From Candidatus Obscuribacterales bacterium (GTDB taxonomy: Bacteria; Cyanobacteriota; Vampirovibrionia; Obscuribacterales; Obscuribacteraceae), in NCBI GenBank assembly GCA_020634035.1, contig JACKCM010000001.1:682001-746000 (forward strand): DNA of 64,000 nucleotides, in the 5' to 3' direction. A program made the position numbers and the translations under genes. Below, one piece after another: positions 32,717-40,361 of this stretch (positions are counted from its first letter, which is position 1; each line of letters starts with the position of its first letter). A model generated the notes under the pieces. That model worked only from the letters and a program-made list of their open reading frames with translations. It made no database searches and had not been told where the DNA came from.

Positions 32717-33832
32717 ATGAAAGGAAAAACAAAAAGAATGAACAAGAAGATGTTTACACTCGACCACAAACTCGCAGCCGGAGAAGAGCTGAGCGAATTC
32801 GAAAAGATGATGCTCGCCTCGGAGTTTCCCACTCCGCCTGTCCGCAACGCCATCGTGGAGGGTGTCGTAGTAAACAAGTCCAAGAACGGCTATATCGTCG
32901 ACATCGGTCAGAAGTGCGACGCTGAAGTCAGTTTCAAGGAATGTTCCGAAGACCTGGACAACGGTAGCACCCACGCCTTCCTCGTATTCTCCGAACCCGA
33001 TGAAGACGGCGGCGTCATGCTCTCCTACGACCGGGCACACAACTGGATCGGATTGATTGATCTCGTCCATTCCGGTGAAACGGCTCAGGCGAAGGTCTAT
33101 GCCATCCAGCACAGCCGCGGCGGTCGCGTCTCTGGCGTGAAAGCGGTTGTCTCCGGAGTGCGGGCTTTCATTCCGCGTTCCGAGATGCTCTATCGCGGCA
33201 ACCTGGAAGAACTGCTCCAGACCGAGATTCCGGTCAAGGTTCTGGAAGCCGATCCGGTGAAAGGTCGCTTCGGCCAGCTCATCCTGAGCCAGCGACGTGC
33301 TACCGAGATGCGTCAGGACGAACAGCTCGCCTCGATCAATACCGGTGACATCCTCAAGGGGGTTGTCTCTCGTTTGATCCAGCCTGGTGCGCTGGTGGAT
33401 CTGGGTGGTGATGTGACCGGCCTGATTCATCGTACCGAGCTCTCCGGCAATCGTCATGCCGAGCCCGCTGATGTGGTTCAGGTCGGTGAAGAGGTCGAGG
33501 TCAAGGTGCTGAACGTCAATATGGACAAGCGCCAGGTCTCCCTCAGCCGCCGTGCCGTTCTGCAGCAGTCGTTCTTCGAGACCGTCCAGGACGGTGATAT
33601 CCTCGAAGGCGTGGTGGCAAGGTTCCAGGACTATGGTGCCTTCGTTACCGTGGGTGGCTGCGTTGACGGCTTGCTCCATACCTCGGAGCTTATCTCGGTC
33701 GGCTCTGTCTCTGAGACCTTCAAGGTCGGCGAGAAGATCCGGGTGCGGGTGAAGACCGTTGATGCGGAGCGTCAGCGGCTTGCCCTGACACGCAAAGGCA
33801 CTGGTAACGGCAATTCTGAACAGGTCGCCTGA
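32717..33832 (+). CDS. S1-domain RNA-binding protein (ribosomal protein S1 type)
   Basis: Up to 371 residues with four S1 (OB) units: about 45-110 (IVEGVVVNKSKNGYIVDIGQKCDAEVSF), 120-195 (AQAKVYAIQHSRGGRVSGVKAVVSGVRAFIPRSE), 210-285 (GDILKGVVSRLIQPGALVDLGGDVTGLIHRTE) and 300-365 (GDILEGVVARFQDYGAFVTVGGCVDGLLHTSE). This is the layout of the short S1 proteins of Cyanobacteria and Gram-positives, which help mRNA bind the 30S subunit. The start is uncertain: ATG 32717 has no ribosome site, and ATG 32738 has AAGGA 12 bases upstream. Whether it is the true rpsA or a paralogue cannot be told here. Confidence 0.88.
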   Translation: MKGKTKRMNKKMFTLDHKLAAGEELSEFEKMMLASEFPTPPVRNAIVEGVVVNKSKNGYIVDIGQKCDAEVSFKECSEDLDNGSTHAFLVFSEPDEDGGVMLSYDRAHNWIGLIDLVHSGETAQAKVYAIQHSRGGRVSGVKAVVSGVRAFIPRSEMLYRGNLEELLQTEIPVKVLEADPVKGRFGQLILSQRRATEMRQDEQLASINTGDILKGVVSRLIQPGALVDLGGDVTGLIHRTELSGNRHAEPADVVQVGEEVEVKVLNVNMDKRQVSLSRRAVLQQSFFETVQDGDILEGVVARFQDYGAFVTVGGCVDGLLHTSELISVGSVSETFKVGEKIRVRVKTVDAERQRLALTRKGTGNGNSEQVA

Positions 33833-33884
33833 GCCGGTAAACGTTCCTCTAATTCAGGAGAAGCTTAAATGCTTTGCTTGAAGT

Positions 33885-33927
33885 CGAAAGCTGTCGCTGC
33901 TCTGTGCGGTGGCAGCTTTCTTTTTGT
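33885..33927 (+). terminator. Terminator of the S1-protein gene
   Basis: GAAAGCTG pairs with CAGCTTTC around a GC-rich loop, followed by TTTTTGTTG. Confidence 0.85.
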
Positions 33928-33934
33928 TGAGAAA

Positions 33935-33957
33935 AAACTATAGAAGATAATAGAATA
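33935..33957. repeat. Terminator-linked palindrome, copy 8
   Basis: AAACTATAGAAGATAATAGA starts 8 bases after the T-run of the S1 terminator; the next gene also runs rightward. Confidence 0.7.
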
Positions 33958-34373
33958 TAAACAGGTCTATTCTGTCTTGCAGTGTGGTTAGTGCAGGTTG
34001 TGTAAAAGGGCTCTCCGCAATGGTGATGCTATTGCAAAGGGTTGTAAAGGGGATCTTTTTACACATATTAATAGGTCCATTTAACTCCCCGATGTTAGAA
34101 GTAAACATACTTTCTTTTATTCGTTCTGTCTGGCAAATAGTCTCTAAAGCTACATCTACTCAGCTTTTCTTATGCAACACCTTCTGACTTCGGTCAGCGG
34201 TGTCGCCAGGCAGAATTGAATCGATGAAACAAACGCAGCAGCCGGAGCCTTTTCTAGTGGAGCTTTCTGTGTCGCTCCTGGCTGGTCTGCGGCCGCGTTC
34301 GTCTGAGAAGACGATTGAGCCGACGGTAAGAAATCGGCAACTGAACCCTGAACGAAATCAAATCGGGAATTTT
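33958..34373. other. Intergenic region with a UUCG hairpin
   Basis: About 415 bp. CACC..CTGAC-TTCG-GTCAG..GGTG at about 34170-34193 forms a hairpin with a stable UUCG loop, in the presumed leader of the 34374 gene. An open frame runs in phase from 34200 but has no matching ribosome site. Confidence 0.45.
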
Positions 34374-34811
34374 GAAATGGCAATTCTCTTCAAGATCGTC
34401 GCGTGTGCCATCGGTGCCATCGTCGGATTCGTTCTGCTCGCAGCCTCCCGTGGCATGCTTGCGCCTGTCTACGAGCAAGGCGGATCTCTTCTTGCGGTCC
34501 CCATCATCTTCGGTATCATCGGCCTGGCCATCGGCACCGTGCTCAACGCTTTCGAGAAGGACAAGGGTCCCGCCGGTATCATCAAGGTCAACTTGATCGG
34601 CTTCCTCTTCCTCAGCCTGATGGCCGGAATTCTCACTTTCGCCATGTATGCGATTCCGGTGATGAATCCCGACCGGGTTGTCTCGCCCCCCGCCCTGACC
34701 TGGATCGATGCGCTCTATTTCGCGCGCGCCATCCTCTTCATCGCCATCCCCGCCAGCACCGGCTACTACCTTGTCGGCCGTCTCGTCGGCGGCTCCACCG
34801 CATCGGAATAA
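34374..34811 (+). CDS. Hypothetical four-helix membrane protein
   Basis: About 145 residues starting MAILFKIVACAIGAIVGF at 34374 (GGGAA upstream). Four transmembrane helices: AIGAIVGFVLLAASRG, VPIIFGIIGLAIGTVLNAF, IKVNLIGFLFLSLMAGILTFAMY and YFARAILFIAIPASTGYYLVGRLVGG. It lies 13 bp upstream of another small membrane gene and is probably co-transcribed and in a complex with it. No family is recognised. Confidence 0.75.
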   Translation, partial: EMAILFKIVACAIGAIVGFVLLAASRGMLAPVYEQGGSLLAVPIIFGIIGLAIGTVLNAFEKDKGPAGIIKVNLIGFLFLSLMAGILTFAMYAIPVMNPDRVVSPPALTWIDALYFARAILFIAIPASTGYYLVGRLVGGSTASE

Positions 34812-34824
34812 GGAGAGTTCTGAA

Positions 34825-35160
34825 ATGCATCAACTCGAGTTCGTCGTCGACCTTCTGGTCTGGATCGGTCTCAGCGTCTATGCCGGCATCATCGTCGGCC
34901 AGCTTCTGCCCAGTCGGCTCGCCAGCCTCAAGGTCGCCACCTGGATCTTTCTGGCTGCCTGGGCTGTGATCGTCACCACCGCGGCTGCCATGGTTCTGCT
35001 CGCCACCTTCGTCGGCGACCCGAATCAATACGTTCCCGCCTGGCTGGTGGTCGGCGCCATGGTCTCGTACCTGTTCGCTGCCGGCATCACCCGCGGTATC
35101 GACATCCGCGCCGCCGGACACTGGCGCTGGTTCCCCAGCACCGCGGTGCTGAAGAGCTAA
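34825..35160 (+). CDS. Hypothetical three-helix membrane protein
   Basis: A 111-residue protein from ATG 34825 with AAGGAGAG 7 bases upstream. Three hydrophobic helices (LLVWIGLSVYAGIIVGQLL, VATWIFLAAWAVIVTTAAAMVLLATF, AWLVVGAMVSYLFAAGITRG) are followed by a short soluble end (HWRWFPSTAVLKS). It is the second gene of a two-gene transcript with the 34374 protein. No family is recognised. Confidence 0.75.
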   Translation: MHQLEFVVDLLVWIGLSVYAGIIVGQLLPSRLASLKVATWIFLAAWAVIVTTAAAMVLLATFVGDPNQYVPAWLVVGAMVSYLFAAGITRGIDIRAAGHWRWFPSTAVLKS

Positions 35161-35196
35161 CCAGCAGCCCAAACTGAGCTGCTTGAGGCGATTATG

Positions 35197-35250
35197 GAAT
35201 CATGGAACTCCTTGTTTTCGGGCGAGGATTTCCATGGTTCTATTTTTTTG
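35197..35250 (+). terminator. Terminator of the small membrane-gene pair
   Basis: GGAATCATGGAA pairs with TTTCCATGGTTC, followed by TATTTTTTTG. Confidence 0.88.
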
Positions 35251-35257
35251 TTTGTAA

Positions 35258-35280
35258 TAAAACTATAAAAGATAGTAAAA
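35258..35280. repeat. Terminator-linked palindrome, copy 9
   Basis: AAACTATAAAAGATAGTAAA, the best ACTAT-5-ATAGT form in the window, begins 8 bases after the T-run of the 35197 terminator. Confidence 0.75.
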
Positions 35281-35615
35281 TATCAAGCCATTGTATGTGG
35301 TGTTGATATTGAAGTTTCAGCCTGGTTTTGCTTTGATGTCCAGGGGCTTGACAGCAGGTTTTCAATGGCTAGCACAAGCCTCGCCAATAAAATCCTGCTC
35401 CGGCTGCATCAGTCTTCGTCTTTCTCTGAAACTTTTCATTGACTTTGTCTTGAAGACTTATAGGCTCAAGAGAGTAATTTTATAGAACAACTATTTTTCT
35501 TTCAAAGAGTATTTATTTCCTCTACCTGAAGTATTTATCCAGCAAGAGTGTCCTTCCTGACCGGTCATTATCCGCGACAGGTAGTGGAGGCAAATCTTTC
35601 ACTGGAGACGAAACA
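35281..35615. other. Intergenic region before the 35616 gene
   Basis: About 335 AT-rich bases with the presumed promoter; a short rightward frame at 35291-35485 has no ribosome site and is not called. Confidence 0.4.
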
Positions 35616-36869
35616 ATGAGACCGAGAACCATAATCTTGGCTTTGCTTGCTTTGGTCGCCGTGGTTTTTATCGCGGTGAACATCGATTTTGATAGCCCGA
35701 AAAGCGCTTCTCCTGGATTTCCTGAAAAGCTCAACACCCGTATCGAGCTGCGCAAGTCGGAAGAATCGATTCAGTATCGTTTCATCGAGTACTCCGATGA
35801 TGGCGAGCGGTTGGTACAGATTCGCACCGAGTTTCGAGACGGACTGACAGTCTACGATTATTTCCGCGGCGACGGTACTCTGCGTGAAGAGACCGAGTAT
35901 TATCCATCAGAAGATGCCGATTCGCTTGACCTTGCCAATCGCGTGCTGAAGAGGGTCTCTGCCTTCGATGCCACCGGCAAGAAAATCATCGAGAGTCGCA
36001 CTTATCGCCAGAATGGTGCTCTCGAAATTCTTACACGCTTGCGCGCCGACCAGAGCTGGGAGAGCGAAAAGTTCTCTGAGGGCGGCAATGTACTTCTGGT
36101 GCGTCAGGTCGTGAACAAGTACGGGCTTCTTTCTGTGCGAGAGGACTTCCGTGCAGATGGAACTCTTGCCCGGGTGGTCAAAGAGAAAAGTCGCCAGGAG
36201 ACCTTGATTGTTACTTACCGCGAGGACGGATTTACCCCAGAGTCCATGACCACTCGCAAGAGCAGCGGCAGCTACGGCTATGGCTACACTTCCTATTACC
36301 AGGAGGTGGAATATGTTCTCTACCACGATAACGGCATCGCGATGAAGATGAAGGTCGAATACCCCTGGTCTTCGATGACCCGGGTCTCTTATTACGGACC
36401 TACCGGTAATCTCCTCGAGAAGCGAGAGTACTCAGAGTACGGCCGCTTCGAGCTTGAAGCCTACTGGCTAAACGGTGAGAAAAAGTTCGAGCAGGTCTGG
36501 AAAGGACCGGGCTATCGAGCCGACCGAACGGATATCTCTCAATTCAAACTGGATGAGACCACCGAATACGGTATCGATGGCGTCAAAACCAGAGAGGTCA
36601 CCTACTGGGACAACGGTAACGCGAAAAAGGTCCGGGAGTTCGACGGCAAGAATTCGTCGAGCGGCATCATTCGCAAGTATCGTGAGGACGGAACCCTCGA
36701 ATCCGAGCAAGAGCAGTTAGACTCTTTCGAGTACGGTGAAGAGAAGAAATTCGAAGCCGAAGAGGACATCAAAGCCGATCTTCCAGAAGAGATTCGCCAG
36801 GTGGAAGATCGAACCAAACCGCCTGCCAAATCTGACCTGCCTTCTTACGACCGCAAGGAAGATATCTGA
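35616..36869 (+). CDS. Membrane-anchored YD/MORN-like strand-repeat protein
   Basis: A 417-residue protein, paralogue of the lipoprotein at 16940-18208. Here the N-terminus is an uncleaved-looking signal anchor (TIILALLALVAVVFIAVNI) without a lipobox Cys. The body repeats strand pairs such as YRFIEYSDDGERLVQIRTEFRDGLTVYDY, YFRGDGTLREETEYY, FRADGTLARVVKE, YREDGFTPESM and YREDGTLESEQE. The first block aligns with FRFVNWAEDGSHVRTIVTEF of the paralogue. GGAG lies 8 bases before the ATG. The C-terminal end is charged and lacks the Cys-rich tail of the paralogue. It is probably exported and structural or adhesive; the ligand is unknown. Confidence 0.78.
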   Translation: MRPRTIILALLALVAVVFIAVNIDFDSPKSASPGFPEKLNTRIELRKSEESIQYRFIEYSDDGERLVQIRTEFRDGLTVYDYFRGDGTLREETEYYPSEDADSLDLANRVLKRVSAFDATGKKIIESRTYRQNGALEILTRLRADQSWESEKFSEGGNVLLVRQVVNKYGLLSVREDFRADGTLARVVKEKSRQETLIVTYREDGFTPESMTTRKSSGSYGYGYTSYYQEVEYVLYHDNGIAMKMKVEYPWSSMTRVSYYGPTGNLLEKREYSEYGRFELEAYWLNGEKKFEQVWKGPGYRADRTDISQFKLDETTEYGIDGVKTREVTYWDNGNAKKVREFDGKNSSSGIIRKYREDGTLESEQEQLDSFEYGEEKKFEAEEDIKADLPEEIRQVEDRTKPPAKSDLPSYDRKEDI

Positions 36870-36896
36870 GCCTGATTGAAATTACTTGATTTTGAG

Positions 36897-36936
36897 AGCG
36901 CCGGAGCAAGTTCTGCTTCTCCGGTGTTTCTCTTGT
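36897..36936 (+). terminator. Terminator of the 35616 gene
   Basis: GCGCCGGAGCAAG-5 nt-CTTCTCCGGTGT followed by TTCTCTTGTTG. Confidence 0.82.
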
Positions 36937-36943
36937 TGTGGAT

Positions 36944-36967
36944 AAAACTATATAAAGTAGTATAGAA
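36944..36967. repeat. Terminator-linked palindrome, copy 10
   Basis: AAACTATATAAAGTAGTATA lies between facing terminators of a convergent pair. Confidence 0.72.
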
Positions 36968-36969
36968 GG

Positions 36970-37010
36970 ATGAAAAAGAGAAGCCACCGAAACAGTGACG
37001 GTGACTTCTC
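36970..37010 (-). terminator. Terminator of the rhomboid gene at 37048
   Basis: GAGAAGTCACCG pairs with CGGTGGCTTCTC on the minus strand and is followed by TTTTTCATCC. Confidence 0.85.
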
Positions 37011-37047
37011 CAGATACGACTTGCTTAAGCCGCCTTCGAGCCGATAC

Positions 37048-38376
37048 CTACTTCTTGAGGAAGAGGCGCGGGACGAAATAGCCGATGGTGACTGACACCA
37101 TCAGGAGGGCTGCCGTCTCGACGAAGTCGAAATAGTAGCAACCCAGGGTGGCGCCGCCGATCAGGGCGACAGCCATCAGTGCTGCGGCGGCATTGCTCAT
37201 CTTGCTGCCTTCCCGAAGGATGGAATACCAGCTCAGAGTGGTGCCGACGGCGCCCAGGACCAGCATGATGGTCAGGGTATGGGCCGGGATGTCGAGTCGG
37301 GCCAGAATCAGGAAGGTGAAGATGGTGAGCAGATAGCCGTAGCTGATGTTCGATCCCTTCTTCGCACCGGATTCCTGAAGCGGGACGCCGGCTTTGGCGG
37401 CTTCTTTCAGGGCACCTTCGGCGACTTCCCTTGCCGTCTTGTCGCCCACCGTGCGTGAGGTCGCCATGCCCGCCATCTGGCTGGCATCGACGTTCTGGGG
37501 AACGTTGCCGACCACCGGCGAGAGCCAGTAGCTGCGACGACCGAGACCGTCGACCTGGTCATATTCGACAGCCAGGAAGTGGCGACTCGGATCGAAGTCC
37601 TCGGTCGGGGTGACCGTGATCTTCTGGACGAAGTACTCACCGGCGACTTTGATGATGGCGGTCGCCAGGACGAACTTCTCGGGAGAGAGGCTGACCAGGC
37701 GAGGCTGTTGCCAGAGCGGCAGAACGAGACCGACCAGGAAACCGGCGATCATGCCGCCGGCATGGGCGGAATGGGCGACGTTGGGGATGAGCGATTCCAT
37801 TACCGCCTGGATGACCAGGTACTGGAGCAGAACGCCGAGAGTCATCGTGCACTGCCAGGGGCGCTCGTCTTCCGGAACGAACTTGTAGCGGATACGAGCG
37901 GCGATGGCTGCTCCCCAGAGACCCATGATGCCGCCGGAGGCTCCGACCATGATGGCGCCCGCCGGGTTGAGCAGGGAGTAGAGGAGCCCGCCCGCGATGC
38001 CGGCGACGAAGTAGATGATCAGCCAGGTCCTTCCGGGGAAGAATTCTTTGGCTGACTTGTAGAACATGTAGAGGACGAGCATGTTCATGCCGAAGTGAAT
38101 CAGGCCGCCGTGCATGAACATGTGGGTTACGAGCAGCCAGGGCTGGCTGGCCACCTTGCCCGGGTCCACGGAGAACGTGGTGAACATCCATTCGTGGAGG
38201 CTCTCCATGCTCTGCCATCCGAAGATCTGGAAGAGCCAGTGGCTGGAGATCGAGAGGACGAAGAAGGCGACCGTGGTCCAGATGATGACCGGGATGACGC
38301 TGTGGTCATGCCGTTTGGTGGTGAAGTCGACCTCGAATTCACCGCTGTCTTTCTCTACCGTAGCAACTTTGGTCAT
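37048..38376 (-). CDS. Rhomboid-family protease with extended C-terminal membrane part
   Basis: About 442 residues. The rhomboid core (residues 30-230) has the loop MHGGLIHFGMNMLVLYMF, the catalytic Ser in GASGGIMG (GxSG) and the catalytic His in SAHAGGMIAGFLVG. A soluble insert of about 100 residues follows (SRHFLAVEYDQVDGLGRRSYWL...), then four or five further hydrophobic helices unusual for the family (TIFTFLILARLDIPAHTLTIMLVLGAVGTTLSW; NAAAALMAVALIGGATLGCYYF; AALLMVSVTIGYFV). The start at 38376 is chosen over 38388; neither has a strong ribosome site. The extra helices may form a second membrane domain that selects substrates. Confidence 0.88.
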   Translation of the reverse strand: MTKVATVEKDSGEFEVDFTTKRHDHSVIPVIIWTTVAFFVLSISSHWLFQIFGWQSMESLHEWMFTTFSVDPGKVASQPWLLVTHMFMHGGLIHFGMNMLVLYMFYKSAKEFFPGRTWLIIYFVAGIAGGLLYSLLNPAGAIMVGASGGIMGLWGAAIAARIRYKFVPEDERPWQCTMTLGVLLQYLVIQAVMESLIPNVAHSAHAGGMIAGFLVGLVLPLWQQPRLVSLSPEKFVLATAIIKVAGEYFVQKITVTPTEDFDPSRHFLAVEYDQVDGLGRRSYWLSPVVGNVPQNVDASQMAGMATSRTVGDKTAREVAEGALKEAAKAGVPLQESGAKKGSNISYGYLLTIFTFLILARLDIPAHTLTIMLVLGAVGTTLSWYSILREGSKMSNAAAALMAVALIGGATLGCYYFDFVETAALLMVSVTIGYFVPRLFLKK

Positions 38377-38838
38377 AGGTTTTCCCATATGAGGAGGTTT
38401 GCGATTTGGGACCGATTTTGTCGGACCCTGTTTCTACTCAGGGCTGTTTCGAAAACGGTTCAGCCAGAGATTCTGTTCGTCCCCCGTCACTCCAGGCCTG
38501 AGAGCCCGCATCGTCGAGTACGAAGCGTGGCATTGTCGGTGGCTGGTTTGAATTCTCTGGGTGCGGCGGGTTTCGGTTCTGGATGAAACGGTTGAAACAG
38601 TAAATTCAGCTTATGGATACGAAGGTTGTCAAGCAACAGGTTCTGAAAATGAAAACATCCGGGCTAATGCTTATACAACACTTCTATAAATCTGGTACGC
38701 CTTATTAGTACTGACTTTTTGCAATACCTTCCCGCGTAACTTATAAGTGATCTGAATCAAATGAATAGTTAGCGCGGATGAATGAGCGGTTTAAGAATTG
38801 CAGTGCAGTAAACTGTGAGGATCTGTTTTGACCTCGGG
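38377..38838. other. Divergent intergenic region
   Basis: About 460 bp between the rhomboid and sugar-transporter genes. AGTTAGCGCGGATGAATG near 38768 faintly recalls the 19-bp repeat word TTAGCGC. No gene or RNA structure is recognised. Confidence 0.4.
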
Positions 38839-40185
38839 ATGCCAGCAAACACAATGAACGGAAAACTGTTATTCATTACTTTTGTGGCAGCTCTGGGTGG
38901 CTTCCTCTTCGGATTCGACACAGCCGTGATCTCGGGAACCGATCCCTTTGTCGTTCCATACTACGGGCTTTCGGACAATCAATGGGGCTTCACCGTATCC
39001 AGCGCGCTCCTGGGTACTATCGTGGGCTCGATCTCAGCCGGGTTGCCCGCCGATAGAATCGGTCGACGCAACAGCCTTTTCATTGCAGCCGTGCTTTATC
39101 TTATCTCAGCCCTGGGCTGTGCTCTGGCGCCGAACTGGGCGATTCTGGTCGCTTCTCGTTTGGTGGGAGGCATAGGGGTGGGCCTTGCTTCGGTGCTTTC
39201 GCCCATGTATATCGCCGAGGTCTCTCCATCGCGATTGCGAGGGAGACTGGTGGCACTTGCTCAACTAAATATCGTTATTGGCATAGTAGTCGCCTATTTT
39301 TCCAATGATGCTCTCATTTCAATGGAGAATAACTGGCGCTATATGTTCGGGGTCGAAGCTGTTCCTGCTGCGTTGTTTCTGGCTCTACTTTTCTTTGTAC
39401 CGCGTAGCCCACGATGGCTTGTTTCTCGTGAGTGCATGGAAGAAGCCGGCATCATCTTGAACAGCATTTACTCAGACCCCGATCAGGCTCAGAAAGTCTT
39501 GAGCGAAATCAAAGACTCGCTCCAGTCTATAAACAAGAAAGCCGATTTCAAGTTGCTTTTCTCGTCGCACTATCGATATGTGACACTATTGGTGGTGTTG
39601 TTTGCTTCTTTCAATCAGCTGACCGGCATCAATGTTTTTATTTACTATGCTCCGCGCATCTTCGAGTTGACCGGGCTTTCGGCGAAGGAAGCTATATGGC
39701 AGACTTTTTTATCCGTAGGGGTTACCAATCTCATATTCACAGTGCTGGCTATGTTCGCCATTGATCGTTTCGGTCGTAAGATGCTGATGTATACAGGCAC
39801 CGTTGGTCTGATTGCCTCGCTCAGCCTGATGTCTTACGCTTACTTCAGCCAGAGCTTCGATAAGTATTCGGTGATGTTTTATCTAATTGGCTTCATCGCC
39901 TCATTTGCATTTTCCCAGGGAGCTGTCTGCTGGGTCTTTATGGCAGAAGTCTTTCCCAATCAGCTTCGCAACCATGGTCAGTCTCTGGGGGCTTTTACCC
40001 ACTGGACTTTCAACTTTGGTATCTCTCTGGTCTTTCCAGGGCTGGTCACCACTCTGGGCGGCGGCATCGTCTTTGCCTTTTTTGCCTTGATGATGGTGCT
40101 TCAGTTTTTCTATGTCTGGAAAATGATGCCCGAAACCCGAGGCAAATCTTTAGAGGCTTTGCAGAAAGAGCTGGTCGCTTCTTGA
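38839..40185 (+). CDS. MFS sugar:proton symporter (XylE/GalP type)
   Basis: About 448 residues with 12 transmembrane helices. Sugar-porter signatures are present: GGFLFGFDTAVISG at helix 1, ADRIGRRNSL after helix 2, PMYIAEVSPSRLRGRLVALAQLNIVIGI in helices 4-5, PRSPRWLVSR before the central loop, QLTGINVFIYYAPRIF in helix 7, and PETRGKSLEAL at the end. It imports hexoses or pentoses with H+. The start is ATG 38839 or 38854; no clear ribosome site decides. It is a single gene followed by an A/T-only hairpin (TTTTGTTT/AAACAAAA, 40213-40229) and a palindrome copy. The sugar cannot be told from sequence. Confidence 0.92.
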   Translation: MPANTMNGKLLFITFVAALGGFLFGFDTAVISGTDPFVVPYYGLSDNQWGFTVSSALLGTIVGSISAGLPADRIGRRNSLFIAAVLYLISALGCALAPNWAILVASRLVGGIGVGLASVLSPMYIAEVSPSRLRGRLVALAQLNIVIGIVVAYFSNDALISMENNWRYMFGVEAVPAALFLALLFFVPRSPRWLVSRECMEEAGIILNSIYSDPDQAQKVLSEIKDSLQSINKKADFKLLFSSHYRYVTLLVVLFASFNQLTGINVFIYYAPRIFELTGLSAKEAIWQTFLSVGVTNLIFTVLAMFAIDRFGRKMLMYTGTVGLIASLSLMSYAYFSQSFDKYSVMFYLIGFIASFAFSQGAVCWVFMAEVFPNQLRNHGQSLGAFTHWTFNFGISLVFPGLVTTLGGGIVFAFFALMMVLQFFYVWKMMPETRGKSLEALQKELVAS

Positions 40186-40227
40186 TTCGGAAGGTGTTTC
40201 ATATAGAAAGCTCTTTTGTTTTAAACA

Positions 40228-40250
40228 AAATACTATAACAAGTAATAAAG
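40228..40250. repeat. Terminator-linked palindrome, copy 11
   Basis: AAATACTATAACAAGTAATA lies between the sugar-transporter gene and the facing terminator of the ubiquitin-like operon. Confidence 0.68.
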
Positions 40251-40254
40251 TTGC

Positions 40255-40299
40255 TATTGAAAAAGGTCGGGGATAAGACTTTTTGCTTACCCCGCGACC
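40255..40299 (-). terminator. Terminator of the ubiquitin-like operon
   Basis: GGTCGCGGGGTAAG pairs with CTTATCCCCGACC on the minus strand and is followed by TTTTTCAATAG. It lies 63 bases after the Clp-type stop codon. Confidence 0.88.
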
Positions 40300-40361
40300 C
40301 GAAATACGCTAGAAGAAGCAGACGGCTTCAGATAGAAACCGCCCGCTTCTGTCCTTTCTTA

